Source: Cupriavidus basilensis
Lineage (GTDB): Bacteria; Pseudomonadota; Gammaproteobacteria; Burkholderiales; Burkholderiaceae
Direction: 5' to 3'
DNA: 64,000 bases
Assembly (NCBI RefSeq): GCF_000832305.1
Contig: NZ_CP010536.1
Span: 2,604,001-2,668,000 of the forward strand
Shown: one piece after another, positions 46,606 to 54,655 of the stretch
Layout: every line of letters starts with the position of its first letter
Position numbering within the stretch: position 1 is the stretch's first letter
Translations under genes and position numbers: made by a program
The notes under the pieces: model-generated
Databases searched by the model: none
The model's input: the letters and a program-made list of their open reading frames with translations, nothing else
Told to the model about the DNA's origin: nothing

Positions 46606-47508
46606 TCAGCGCGCCTCGCGCGCTGCAAAGCGAGTCTCCAGCAGCGCGGCGAATTCCTCGGTAATCGCTGAGCTGGCCGACTGGCTGGACAGCGCCATGC
46701 GCACTTCCACCGGGCAAGCCGGCAGCAGCGTCAGCACGCGCAGGCCATGCGCGAATACCTCGGCCACATACGGGTTCACGATGCCGATGCCGGCCCCCTC
46801 CGCCGCCATGCTGCAGATAGTGCCGGAGTAAGTGGTCTCGATGGTGGCCGATGGCTCGACCTGCCATTGCCGCATTCCGCGCAGGAACGCCACGTGTAGT
46901 TCGTCATCGGCGTTCAGGGTGAGCAGGAACTGGCCCTGCAGGTCGCGCACGTGAATCATGCCGCGCCCGGCCAGCGCGTGACTGGGATGCATGACGCAAA
47001 CGGCGTTAGTGCGATGCATGACCCGCACGTCGAAGTGGGGATCGTCGAGATGGCTGGTGGACAGCACGAGGTCATACTGGCCATTGAGCAGGCCCTCGCG
47101 CAGGTGGTGCCCGCCTACCGTCTGCAGGTTGACATGCACATCGGCGTGGCGGCGCGAGAACTCGCCGACCACTTGCGGCATCACGCCCAGCCCGAGAGAC
47201 GGCGTACAGCCGATGCGCAGTACGCCAGTCCCCGACTTGCGCAGCACCGCCACGTCCTGCTCGATCCTTGCCAGCCCCATGAAGTGATGCTGCACCGTCT
47301 CGAACAAGCGGCGCGCTTCCTGCGTGGGGCGTAGCCGCCCCTTCTGTATATCAAACAGCTTGAGTTCCGCCGCGGCCTGCATCTGGGCCAGCAGCCGGCT
47401 CACCGACGGCTGGGTAGTGTGCAGCATCACCGCGGCGGCGGTGGTGGTGCCGGTGAGCATCACCGCCCGGAAGGCTTCGATTTCACGGAAATTCAGGGGT
47501 CTCGGCAT
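46606..47508 (-). CDS. LysR-family transcriptional regulator
   Basis: A 300-residue regulator. Helix-turn-helix around TTTAAAVMLHTTQPSVSRLL, with the effector domain starting GVLRIGCTPSLGLGV. The ATG at 47508 is preferred over an in-frame GTG at 47520. It is divergent from the Bug receptor gene at 47679, and the gap carries a perfect LysR-type T-N11-A palindrome. It is the probable controller of the receptor and beta-propeller genes. It resembles regulators of tripartite or opine-type catabolic genes. Confidence 0.92.
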   Translation of the reverse strand: MPRPLNFREIEAFRAVMLTGTTTAAAVMLHTTQPSVSRLLAQMQAAAELKLFDIQKGRLRPTQEARRLFETVQHHFMGLARIEQDVAVLRKSGTGVLRIGCTPSLGLGVMPQVVGEFSRRHADVHVNLQTVGGHHLREGLLNGQYDLVLSTSHLDDPHFDVRVMHRTNAVCVMHPSHALAGRGMIHVRDLQGQFLLTLNADDELHVAFLRGMRQWQVEPSATIETTYSGTICSMAAEGAGIGIVNPYVAEVFAHGLRVLTLLPACPVEVRMALSSQSASSAITEEFAALLETRFAAREAR

Positions 47509-47576
47509 GGGAAACAACACGATCGATCAGATCGGGAGGATATATCACGGCTGCATAGCCCCCTCCTGATAAAGCA

Positions 47577-47589
47577 TTATTCAGAATAA
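47577..47589. promoter_or_regulatory. LysR-type T-N11-A palindrome
   Basis: TTATTCAGAATAA is a perfect 13-bp palindrome around a central base and fits the LysR box T-N11-A exactly. It lies between the divergent LysR and Bug genes, followed by a TACACT (47601) that could serve as -10 for the Bug gene. Confidence 0.6.
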
Positions 47590-47678
47590 GGTCGCCCCCC
47601 TACACTCGCCGCACGATCAAGACGAACGCCGCCGCCGATAGCCGGGCCGGGTGGTCAAAAACGAGGGAGAACACACCG

Positions 47679-48671
47679 ATGAAGCGGAAGTTGCTGTTGA
47701 AGAATGACTGGAAATCCTGCTTGGCCGCGGCCGTCCTAGGCACCACCTTCGCGGGCAGCGCGTTCGCGCAGCACGGATACCCCGACAGGACCATTCGCAT
47801 CATCGTGCCGTTCAGCGCTGGCGGCAGCTCCGACATGCAGGGCCGCATGCTGGCGGACCGCCTGGGCCGGCTCTACAAGCAATCCGTGGTGGTGGAAAAC
47901 CGCCCAGGCGCGGGGGGCCATATCGGCGGCAAGGCGGTGGTCGATGCGCCTGCCGATGGCTACACCCTGCTGCTTGGCTCCATTGGCCTGCACGCCACAT
48001 ACAACACCTACAAGAAGCTCAACTACAACCCGGCCACGGACCTGAAGATCGTCACCGTGCTGGCCGAGATGCCGCACGTAGTCGTGGTAAACCCGAAGGT
48101 GCCCGCTAACAACCTCCAGCAGCTGGCAGCGGCCGCGCGCCAGCACACGGACACGATGACATTCGGCTCGGCAGGTGTCGGGTCCTCGGTCCATATGATG
48201 GGCGAACTCTTCAAGCTCAACGCCGGCGCGCCGCTGGTCCATGTGCCTTACAAAGGCAGCGCGGCGGCCATGACCGACCTGCTGGGCGGCCAGATCGACA
48301 TGATGTTCGAGAACCCGCCGACCACGCTGTCCTACATCCGCGCGGGCAAGCTCAAGGCGTTGGCCGTGACCGGCAAGGTGCGCTCGCCCGCGCTGCCCGA
48401 CGTGCCGACAGCGGCGGAGTCCGGCTATCCCGCCTACGTGGCAACGTCCTGGACCACGGTGGCCGTCAGCGCCAAGGTGCCGGACGCGATCGCCGACAAG
48501 CTCAACGCCGATATCCGGCAGATCGTCGCCACGCACGAGTTCCGCCAGGGTCTGCAGGAGCAAGGCATGACCCCCGTGGCCAACACCCGTGACGCTGCAC
48601 AGCGCTTTATTGCGACGGAAAAAGCGCGCTGGGACCAGGTCATCGCCAAGGGCAAGATCAGCGCGGAATAA
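47679..48671 (+). CDS. Bug/TctC-family periplasmic receptor
   Basis: A 330-residue solute receptor. The signal peptide ends SAFAQ; the mature start is HGYPDRTIRIIVPFSAGGSS. The VVENRPGAGGHIGG and LVHVPYKGSAAA motifs are present, and the C-terminus ends KARWDQVIAKGKISAE. GAGGGAG lies upstream of the start. It is followed 80 bases later by the beta-propeller gene, suggesting an operon whose product captures the compound the propeller enzyme acts on. Confidence 0.94.
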   Translation: MKRKLLLKNDWKSCLAAAVLGTTFAGSAFAQHGYPDRTIRIIVPFSAGGSSDMQGRMLADRLGRLYKQSVVVENRPGAGGHIGGKAVVDAPADGYTLLLGSIGLHATYNTYKKLNYNPATDLKIVTVLAEMPHVVVVNPKVPANNLQQLAAAARQHTDTMTFGSAGVGSSVHMMGELFKLNAGAPLVHVPYKGSAAAMTDLLGGQIDMMFENPPTTLSYIRAGKLKALAVTGKVRSPALPDVPTAAESGYPAYVATSWTTVAVSAKVPDAIADKLNADIRQIVATHEFRQGLQEQGMTPVANTRDAAQRFIATEKARWDQVIAKGKISAE

Positions 48672-48751
48672 CACGGAGTCAAGCTGCGCAATACCAAGGC
48701 GGCAAACCCGCCTTGCACCAGCACACCCAGTCTCAACGGTAACCCAGCCTC

Positions 48752-50038
48752 ATGCATTCCTCACACATCATTGCCAGCCCTCTGCCCTACCGGCGGCTGG
48801 GCGCGGACGGTCTCCACCATTTCTTCGGCTACTACAACAAGAGCACCTGGGACCGCAGCCAGCGCTACGTGCTGGCGCAGCGCGTGCCGATGGCCGACGC
48901 CGAACTGACGCCGGACCTGGTGGCTGAGATCGGCTTCTTCGACCTGCAGGACGGCGACCGCTTCCACCGCGTAGGCCAGACCACCGCCTGGAACTGGCAG
49001 ATGGGGGCGCAACTCCAGTGGCTGGATGGCGCGCCCGGCAGGCAGCTCATCTACAACTGCCGGACGGACGACCCGTCGGCCATTTATCCGCATCTAGGCG
49101 CAACGGTGCACAACGTGGAGACGGGCGAAGACAAGACGCTGCCCATGCCCGTGTATGTGGTCGCACCGAGCAGCGAGTACGGCCTTTGCGTGAACTACCG
49201 CCGCCTGTACATTACGCACCAGACCATCGGCTACAGCGACACGACGCCACAACCGCCTCTGCCCAACGCGCCGGCGAACGACGGCATCCACTACATGGAC
49301 CTGCGTACTGGCGAGACGCGCCTGGTACTGAGCTACCAGGACCTGCGCGACTTCCAACCGAAAGCCTCGATGGACACGGCCATCCACTGGGTCAGCCATA
49401 TCGAGATCAACCCGCGCTCGTCGCGCGTGCTGCTGCTGCATCGCTGGACCGAGCGTGTCGAGGACGAGATGTGCTTCCTGCACCGGCTCATCACGGTCAA
49501 TCCAGACGGCTCCGACCTTCGCCTGCTGGAGTGCTCCGACCATCCGCTGCCGCAGCTCGCGAAGGATTTCGATCCTAACGCTGTCGGCACGTTCGACTAC
49601 GAAAAGTCCGAGCACCAGATCTCGCATCCGCTGTGGCGGGATGACGAACACATCATCGTGTGGGGACCGCACGCCGGCAGCATCCACTACCACCTCTATC
49701 ACGACAGCGTGGGCGGCGAGGTGCAGGTCATCGGTGAGGGTGTGCTGACCGAGAACGGCCACATGACGTTCTCCCCGGTGGCGCGCAACTGGTTGCTGAG
49801 CGACACCTATCCAGACAGTGTCACCAACGAGCGGGTCCTCTTTCTCTACAACACGGCCACCGGCCTGCGCCACGACCTGGGCAGCTTCTACACAGACCCG
49901 GGTCTGAAGAAAGAGAACCGCTGCGACCTGCATCCACGCTGGAGCCGCGACGGCCGCCACGCCTGTATTGACTCGATCCACGACGGCGAACGGCAGATGT
50001 ACGTGATGGACGTCAGCGCGCTCACAGCCAGCGCCTGA
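48752..50038 (+). CDS. Beta-propeller protein resembling oligogalacturonate lyase
   Basis: A 428-residue protein without signal peptide. It has repeated propeller-blade features, ending with HPRWSRDGRHACIDS followed by ERQMYVMDVS, the TolB/WD40-like blade pattern. Early motifs are HHFFGYYNKSTWD and NCRTDDPSAIYPHLG; many conserved His (for example HWVSHIEINP, HQISHPLWRDD) would suit metal binding, as in the oligogalacturonide lyase family. The reaction is unproven; a lyase or hydrolase on an acidic sugar-like compound is one option. It follows a Bug receptor gene and a divergent LysR gene. Confidence 0.75.
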   Translation: MHSSHIIASPLPYRRLGADGLHHFFGYYNKSTWDRSQRYVLAQRVPMADAELTPDLVAEIGFFDLQDGDRFHRVGQTTAWNWQMGAQLQWLDGAPGRQLIYNCRTDDPSAIYPHLGATVHNVETGEDKTLPMPVYVVAPSSEYGLCVNYRRLYITHQTIGYSDTTPQPPLPNAPANDGIHYMDLRTGETRLVLSYQDLRDFQPKASMDTAIHWVSHIEINPRSSRVLLLHRWTERVEDEMCFLHRLITVNPDGSDLRLLECSDHPLPQLAKDFDPNAVGTFDYEKSEHQISHPLWRDDEHIIVWGPHAGSIHYHLYHDSVGGEVQVIGEGVLTENGHMTFSPVARNWLLSDTYPDSVTNERVLFLYNTATGLRHDLGSFYTDPGLKKENRCDLHPRWSRDGRHACIDSIHDGERQMYVMDVSALTASA

Positions 50039-50058
50039 AACAAGCCCCCGCTTCGCCC

Positions 50059-50829
50059 TCAGCGCGTGGCCACGATGAAGAACCGCGGGAACGGCAGCAG
50101 CACCGTGCCGTCCTCCATTGGCCGATAGGCGCGCGCCACTTGCGCGGTGTAGCGCTCCAGGTAAGCCGCGCGCTCGGCTTCATCCAGCGGGTCCAGGAAG
50201 GGGCGCAGTCCAGTGCCCTTGAACCACTCGACAATCGCCGCGGGGCCACCGGCCAGCGCGTGGTGGTAGGTGGTGTGCCAGACATCGACCGCGCCGCAAT
50301 GCGCGCGCAGCAATTCGTAGTACCAGCCAGCGCCCTGCAGCCCGGTACGCGCCTGAGAAGCGGCGGCCAGCTTGCCGGCCCACGGGCCGTCGGCGGCGAC
50401 TTCGCGCATCAGGCGGTGCGCGGGCGTGTCCAGCGTGTCGGGCACCTGGATCGCGAGGCTGCCGCCGGGCGCCAGCTTGGCGGCAAGCGCGGGCAGCAGG
50501 CGGCCGTGGTCGGGCAGCCATTGCAGCACGGCATTGGCGAGGATCACGTCGTAAGGGCCCGGGTCGTACCAGGTTTCGATGCGGCTCACCTCGAATTTCA
50601 ACGCCGGCAGCCGCTTGCGCGCGGCTTCGACCATGTCGGCCGAGCTGTCCAGCCCGGTCACGCTCGCGCCGGGAAAACAGGCGGCCAGCACTTCCGTCGA
50701 ATTGCCCGGGCCGCAGCCGATGTCTACCGCGACGCGCGGCTCGCGCCCCGGCACCGCTGCCAGCAGGTCACGCACCGGGCGGGTACGTTCGTTCTCGAAT
50801 TTCACGTATTGCTTGGCTGACCAGGTCAT
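50059..50829 (-). CDS. tam: Trans-aconitate 2-methyltransferase-like enzyme
   Basis: A 256-residue SAM-dependent methyltransferase. It starts MTWSAKQYVKFENERTRPVR, as in Tam proteins. Motif I is VDIGCGPGNSTEVLA, the acidic residue of motif II is in TGLDSSADMV, and DVILANAVLQWLPDH is typical of Tam. It should methylate trans-aconitate, removing an inhibitor of aconitase. The start has AAAGGAG upstream. It converges on the propeller gene, with about 20 bases between the stops. Confidence 0.93.
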   Translation of the reverse strand: MTWSAKQYVKFENERTRPVRDLLAAVPGREPRVAVDIGCGPGNSTEVLAACFPGASVTGLDSSADMVEAARKRLPALKFEVSRIETWYDPGPYDVILANAVLQWLPDHGRLLPALAAKLAPGGSLAIQVPDTLDTPAHRLMREVAADGPWAGKLAAASQARTGLQGAGWYYELLRAHCGAVDVWHTTYHHALAGGPAAIVEWFKGTGLRPFLDPLDEAERAAYLERYTAQVARAYRPMEDGTVLLPFPRFFIVATR

Positions 50830-51067
50830 TGCGGCTCCTTTGCGGGTTCGGTTCTGGTGTCTCGAAAGATCGGGCGTTTCTGGCGCATTTCGAGCATCTG
50901 GCGTGGTGTCCAGCCACGCCAGGAACTCAAGCGGGTTGCCCGGCTACGGCGAGGCGGGAAATTGGCGTCCATGTCCAGTTCTTGTTCTTGTTCTTGCATG
51001 GCCGTGCTCCGTGGATACCCGACGCATGCCGTCAGGATAGAGCCGAACTGCTATGATTTCCAATGCA

Positions 51068-51087
51068 TATTGAGCACGTTTTCAATA
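51068..51087. promoter_or_regulatory. Inverted repeat TATTGA-N8-TCAATA
   Basis: Six-base arms with an eight-base spacer lie just upstream of the LysR gene at 51104, downstream of a TATGAT (51052-51057) that could be its -10. The location over the predicted transcription start suggests autorepression. Confidence 0.4.
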
Positions 51088-51103
51088 CCCGGAGAGTATG
51101 GCA

Positions 51104-52036
51104 ATGATTGAGCTTCGCCGCCTGCGCGCCTTCGTCGTGCTGGCCGAGGAAGGCCACGTCACCCGTGCCGCCGAGCGCCTGGGCATGCAACAGCCGCCGC
51201 TCACGCGCCTGTTGCGCGGGCTGGAGGAGGAGCTGGGTGTTTTGCTGATGCGCCGCCTGCCGCGCGGCGTGCGTCCGACGGAGGCCGGCCTGGCATTGCT
51301 GGAAGAGGCCCGCGCCGTGCTGGCCCGGGCCGAAGGCGTGGCCGACGTGGTCCGCCGCGCCGCGGCCGGGGAGCAAGGGCGGCTGGCGGTGGGCTTTACC
51401 AGCTCCGCCGCCCTGCACCCGTTTGTGCCCGCCGTGCTGCGCCGGTTTCGCGAGAGCGTGCCGGGTGTTGCCGTGACGCTGGAGGAAGCCGGCACCAGCG
51501 AGCTGGTGGACGCGATCCTGCACGAGCGGCTGGACGCCGCGTTCGTGCGCTCGCCGGTGGGCGGCACCGCCGGGCTGGTGCTCGATGCCGTGCTGGAGGA
51601 GCCGATGCTGGCGGCGTTGCCGGCCGGGCATCCGCTGGCGGCGCAGGCTGGCGCGCTGCCGCTGTCGGCGCTGGCGCGCGAGCCTTTCATCCTCTATCGC
51701 CGCCCCGCCGGGCCCGGCTTGTATGACGCGATCCTGACCGCTTGCCGTGCCGCGGGCTTCAGCCCGCTGGTGGCACAGGAAGCGCCGCGCCTGCCGGCCA
51801 CGCTGAGCCTGGTGGCAGCAGGCCTTGGCGTGTCCGTGGTGCCCGCGTCCATGCACCGCCTGGGTGGCGAGGACATCGTCTATCGCCCGCTAGGCGATAG
51901 CCCGGTGCTGAGCGCGCCCCTGCACCTCGCGATGCGCCAAGGCGCGCTGCCGGCCGCCGTGATGCGCTTTCGCGCCATGGTGCGCGAGATGGTGGCGGCT
52001 GCGCCAATCGCGCCAACGCGCGCGATTGGCAATTGA
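51104..52036 (+). CDS. LysR-family transcriptional regulator (BenM/CbbR-like branch)
   Basis: A 310-residue regulator. It begins MIELRRLRAFVVLAEEGHVT with the helix-turn-helix AAERLGMQQPPLTRLLRGLE, and has the effector domain GRLAVGFTSSAALHPFVP. The start at 51104 is preferred over ATG 51098 because GGAGAG stands seven bases before it. It is divergent from the tam gene (275 bases) and converges on the FmdB gene. Its target is not obvious from context; a palindrome at its own promoter suggests autoregulation. Confidence 0.92.
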   Translation: MIELRRLRAFVVLAEEGHVTRAAERLGMQQPPLTRLLRGLEEELGVLLMRRLPRGVRPTEAGLALLEEARAVLARAEGVADVVRRAAAGEQGRLAVGFTSSAALHPFVPAVLRRFRESVPGVAVTLEEAGTSELVDAILHERLDAAFVRSPVGGTAGLVLDAVLEEPMLAALPAGHPLAAQAGALPLSALAREPFILYRRPAGPGLYDAILTACRAAGFSPLVAQEAPRLPATLSLVAAGLGVSVVPASMHRLGGEDIVYRPLGDSPVLSAPLHLAMRQGALPAAVMRFRAMVREMVAAAPIAPTRAIGN

Positions 52037-52072
52037 AGGCACGCATCGTTGCCAGTGCGTGCTTCCTCGGGA

Positions 52073-52396
52073 CTAGTGGCTGATCATCCAGGGCCGCGTG
52101 CCGGGAAAGGACTTGGCCGCACCCGGCTTGCCGGCCAGGCCGGCGCTGCCGCCCGAACAGCCACAGCCTGGCCCATGGCGATGTCCCTGGGAACTCAAAG
52201 GCGCGTGGGCGCTGCGCTCGTTGCCCGCATGCGCGACGCGGCGGGCCGAGGGCATCAGGGCCAGCATGGTCGCGGTGACCTGGCGCCGGGCTGCGTGGCC
52301 GCAGCCGGGGCATGGCTGCGGCGCGTCGCGCTCGTCGATGCGGCGCACCGCGGTGAAGCTGCCGCACGCCTCGCAGGCGTATTCATACATGGGCAT
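52073..52396 (-). CDS. fmdB: FmdB-family zinc-ribbon protein
   Basis: A 107-residue protein. The N-terminal zinc ribbon MPMYEYACEACGSF pairs with CPGCGHAARR, the FmdB/CxxC_CxxC_SSSS pattern. The rest is a low-complexity tail rich in Gly, His and Cys (HRHGPGCGCSGG) that may bind metal. In Methylophilus FmdB is encoded beside formamidase and proposed as a regulator or accessory factor. It lies 118 bases downstream of fmdA on the same strand. GGAGAG precedes the start. Confidence 0.9.
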   Translation of the reverse strand: MPMYEYACEACGSFTAVRRIDERDAPQPCPGCGHAARRQVTATMLALMPSARRVAHAGNERSAHAPLSSQGHRHGPGCGCSGGSAGLAGKPGAAKSFPGTRPWMISH

Positions 52397-52514
52397 ACAG
52401 GTCTCTCCGCTTGGTGGAAGGTGGCAAGCGCGGCCCCCCTTGGGGAAGGAGGAGGAAGGCGGGAGCCCGCGCTCGCCGGGACTTCACATCTCTGGCTGGC
52501 GCTCAGATTGGCAT

Positions 52515-53747
52515 TCAGGCCACATCCTGCGAAAGCAGGACGTCGGCACCTCCCTTGATGTGCACGGTGGGTCCGTTGGCCTGCGGCCGGATATCGAAGT
52601 CGAAGATCTGCGTCGGTATCCAGAGCGTGGCGCAGGAGTTGGGGATGTCCACGACGCCGCTGATATGCCCCTGCACCGGCGCCGTGCCCAGGATGGCGTA
52701 GGCCTGCGCGCGCGAGTAGCCGAACTTGGTCAGGTATTCGATCGCGTTCAGGCAGGCCTGCCGGTAGGCGACGTTGACATCCAGGTAGTGCTGCTTGCCT
52801 TGTTCATCCACCGAGATGCCTTCGAAGATCAGGTAGTCGTTGTAGGTCGGCGTGATCGGGCTGGGCTTGAAGATGGGGTTCTTGATGCCGTACTTCGCCA
52901 TGCCGTCCTTGATCACGTTGACCCGCATGTGCACCCACCCCGCCATCTCGATGGCGCCGCAGAAGGTAATCTCGCCATCGCCCTGGCTGAAGTGCAGATC
53001 GCCGACCGACAGCCCCGCCCCATCCACATACACCGGGAAGTACACCTTGGAGCCACGCGACAGGTCCTTGATGTCGCAGTTGCCGCCATGCTCGCGCGGC
53101 GGCACGGTACGCGCGCCCTCGGCTGCCGCCCGCCTGCCGGCGTCCCCGACGAGCTTGCCCATATGGGCGGTCGCGGCAAACGGCGGGTTGGCCAGCGGCG
53201 GCACGCGATTGGGGTCGGTCTTGATCAGCCCTGTCTCGCGTTCGTTCCAGGTATGGAGCAGCTTGGGATCGGGCAGGCAGCCGATCAGCCCGGGATGGAT
53301 CAGCCCGGCGAACTCCACGCCGGGCACATGGCGCGACGTGGTGTAGACACCGTGGAAGTCCCAGATGGATTTCTGCGCCAGCGGGAAATGGTCCGTCAGG
53401 AACCCGCCGCCGTTCTGCTTCGAGAAGAAGCCGTTGAAGCCCCACTGGCTTTCGGGCTTGGCGCCTACGTCCAGCAGGTCGACCACCAGCAGGTCGCCCG
53501 GCTTGACGCCGCGTACACCCACCGGCCCGGAGAGAAAGTGGACGATGGACAGGTCGATGTCCCGCACGTCATCCGCCGACTCGTTGTTCTTGATGAAGCC
53601 GCCGGTCCAGTCATAGGTCTCCAGGATGAACTCGTCGCCGGGATTGACCCAGCAGGCCATGGGAATGTCCGGGTGCCAGCGGTTGTGGACCTGTTCGTTC
53701 TCGTACGCCGATTGCGCGAGATCGACCTTGATCAGGGTATCTGCCAT
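52515..53747 (-). CDS. fmdA: Formamidase
   Basis: A 410-residue FmdA/AmdA-type amidohydrolase that converts formamide to formate and ammonia in the cytosol. It begins MADTLIKVDLAQSAYENEQV and contains PGDEFILETYDWTGG, GLIHPGLIGCLPD and GGNCDIKDLSRGSKVYFPVY, which mark this family. The start at 53747 has AAGGAG upstream. It follows the AmiS/UreI channel gene by 164 bases and precedes fmdB, giving a complete amide-uptake and hydrolysis set. Confidence 0.97.
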   Translation of the reverse strand: MADTLIKVDLAQSAYENEQVHNRWHPDIPMACWVNPGDEFILETYDWTGGFIKNNESADDVRDIDLSIVHFLSGPVGVRGVKPGDLLVVDLLDVGAKPESQWGFNGFFSKQNGGGFLTDHFPLAQKSIWDFHGVYTTSRHVPGVEFAGLIHPGLIGCLPDPKLLHTWNERETGLIKTDPNRVPPLANPPFAATAHMGKLVGDAGRRAAAEGARTVPPREHGGNCDIKDLSRGSKVYFPVYVDGAGLSVGDLHFSQGDGEITFCGAIEMAGWVHMRVNVIKDGMAKYGIKNPIFKPSPITPTYNDYLIFEGISVDEQGKQHYLDVNVAYRQACLNAIEYLTKFGYSRAQAYAILGTAPVQGHISGVVDIPNSCATLWIPTQIFDFDIRPQANGPTVHIKGGADVLLSQDVA

Positions 53748-53911
53748 GTGCCTGTCTCCTTGGTGTGTGTCCGGTCAGTCGCCGGATTGCGGCCGTGAAA
53801 CAATGCAGCCGTCCTGGCTGCATGCCTGGATCCGTGTTGGTCGCGCGCGGCTGCCCGCCGCCGCGCCGGGGTCGACCTTTGCGGTCTGTCTTTGGGGTCT
53901 GTCCTTGCGGT

Positions 53912-54424
53912 CTATCTGAACGATTCGCTCAGCAGCAGATAGCCTGGCAGCCAGCCGGTGGCGATACCTGCCAGGACAGTGGCAACGCCGGTGAATTTCA
54001 GGATCGGACGCTGCATCGCCAGCAACAGGAAGTACAGGAACCACAGCACGCCCCAGCCGACCCAGCACCAGGCGAACCAGGTATCCCAGACGGAGTTGGC
54101 ATGGCGCAGCGCATCAATGGCGACGGGAATCACCGTGATCGACACGAACAGGCTGAACCAGCCCAGGCCACGCCCGTCCGCGCCGTTGAAGCGGTTGAGC
54201 GCAACCCACAGGTAGGTGAAGGTGAACAACAGCGTCAGCGCGCCGGCCTTGATGGATGCGCTGTCCGCCTCGCCGCCGAAGATCAGGCGCAGCGACACCA
54301 GCATCGTCACCCCGCCGGCAAAGATGTTGACGACCCAGATCTCGCGGTCGCCAATCTTGCCCAGCAGCCACAAGCCGTTCAGGCACAGCACGGCACCTAC
54401 GTAAAGCAACGTCAGGCCTAGCAT
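53912..54424 (-). CDS. AmiS/UreI-family amide/urea channel
   Basis: A 170-residue inner-membrane protein with six helices. It starts MLGLTLLYVGAVLCLNGLWL, the signature of the family, and has FTYLWVALNRF and the C-terminal GWLPGYLLLSES. It should let short amides or urea enter for the downstream formamidase. GGAGGAG lies upstream of the start. It is first in the operon; an activator-type inverted repeat and -10 element lie in front. Confidence 0.95.
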   Translation of the reverse strand: MLGLTLLYVGAVLCLNGLWLLGKIGDREIWVVNIFAGGVTMLVSLRLIFGGEADSASIKAGALTLLFTFTYLWVALNRFNGADGRGLGWFSLFVSITVIPVAIDALRHANSVWDTWFAWCWVGWGVLWFLYFLLLAMQRPILKFTGVATVLAGIATGWLPGYLLLSESFR

Positions 54425-54509
54425 GGCGTATCTCCTCCGTGACGGATTCTGGTTGTTCTTTTTCTGTTGGCGCCGGCTGACTCGCGGCGGCCGCGTGGCG
54501 ACGGGTCAA

Positions 54510-54555
54510 CTATAAGCAGGCCCGCGAAGATGCGAATCCTTCACGACGAGGATTC
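54510..54555 (-). promoter_or_regulatory. Probable AmiS-formamidase promoter with activator palindrome
   Basis: On the minus strand TTATAG (54515-54510) has no fitting -35. GAATCCT-N8-AGGATTC (54534-54555) is a perfect 7-bp inverted repeat centred about 41.5 bases upstream of the predicted transcription start near 54503. This is the position typical of LuxR-type activators that touch polymerase. A LuxR-type gene lies directly upstream. Confidence 0.5.
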
Positions 54556-54655
54556 CGCGCGTCATGTGGCTGGGTGAGGCGGCCTCACCCAATTGAATGA
54601 GGCAACCGATAAGGCAGTGGATACGGCAGCGGCGCGATGGCCGGGCGAGGGACGT

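Noticed and set aside
52073..52396. FmdB as a ribosomal or transposon zinc protein
   Set aside because: The CxxC spacing and position next to formamidase fit the FmdB family better.
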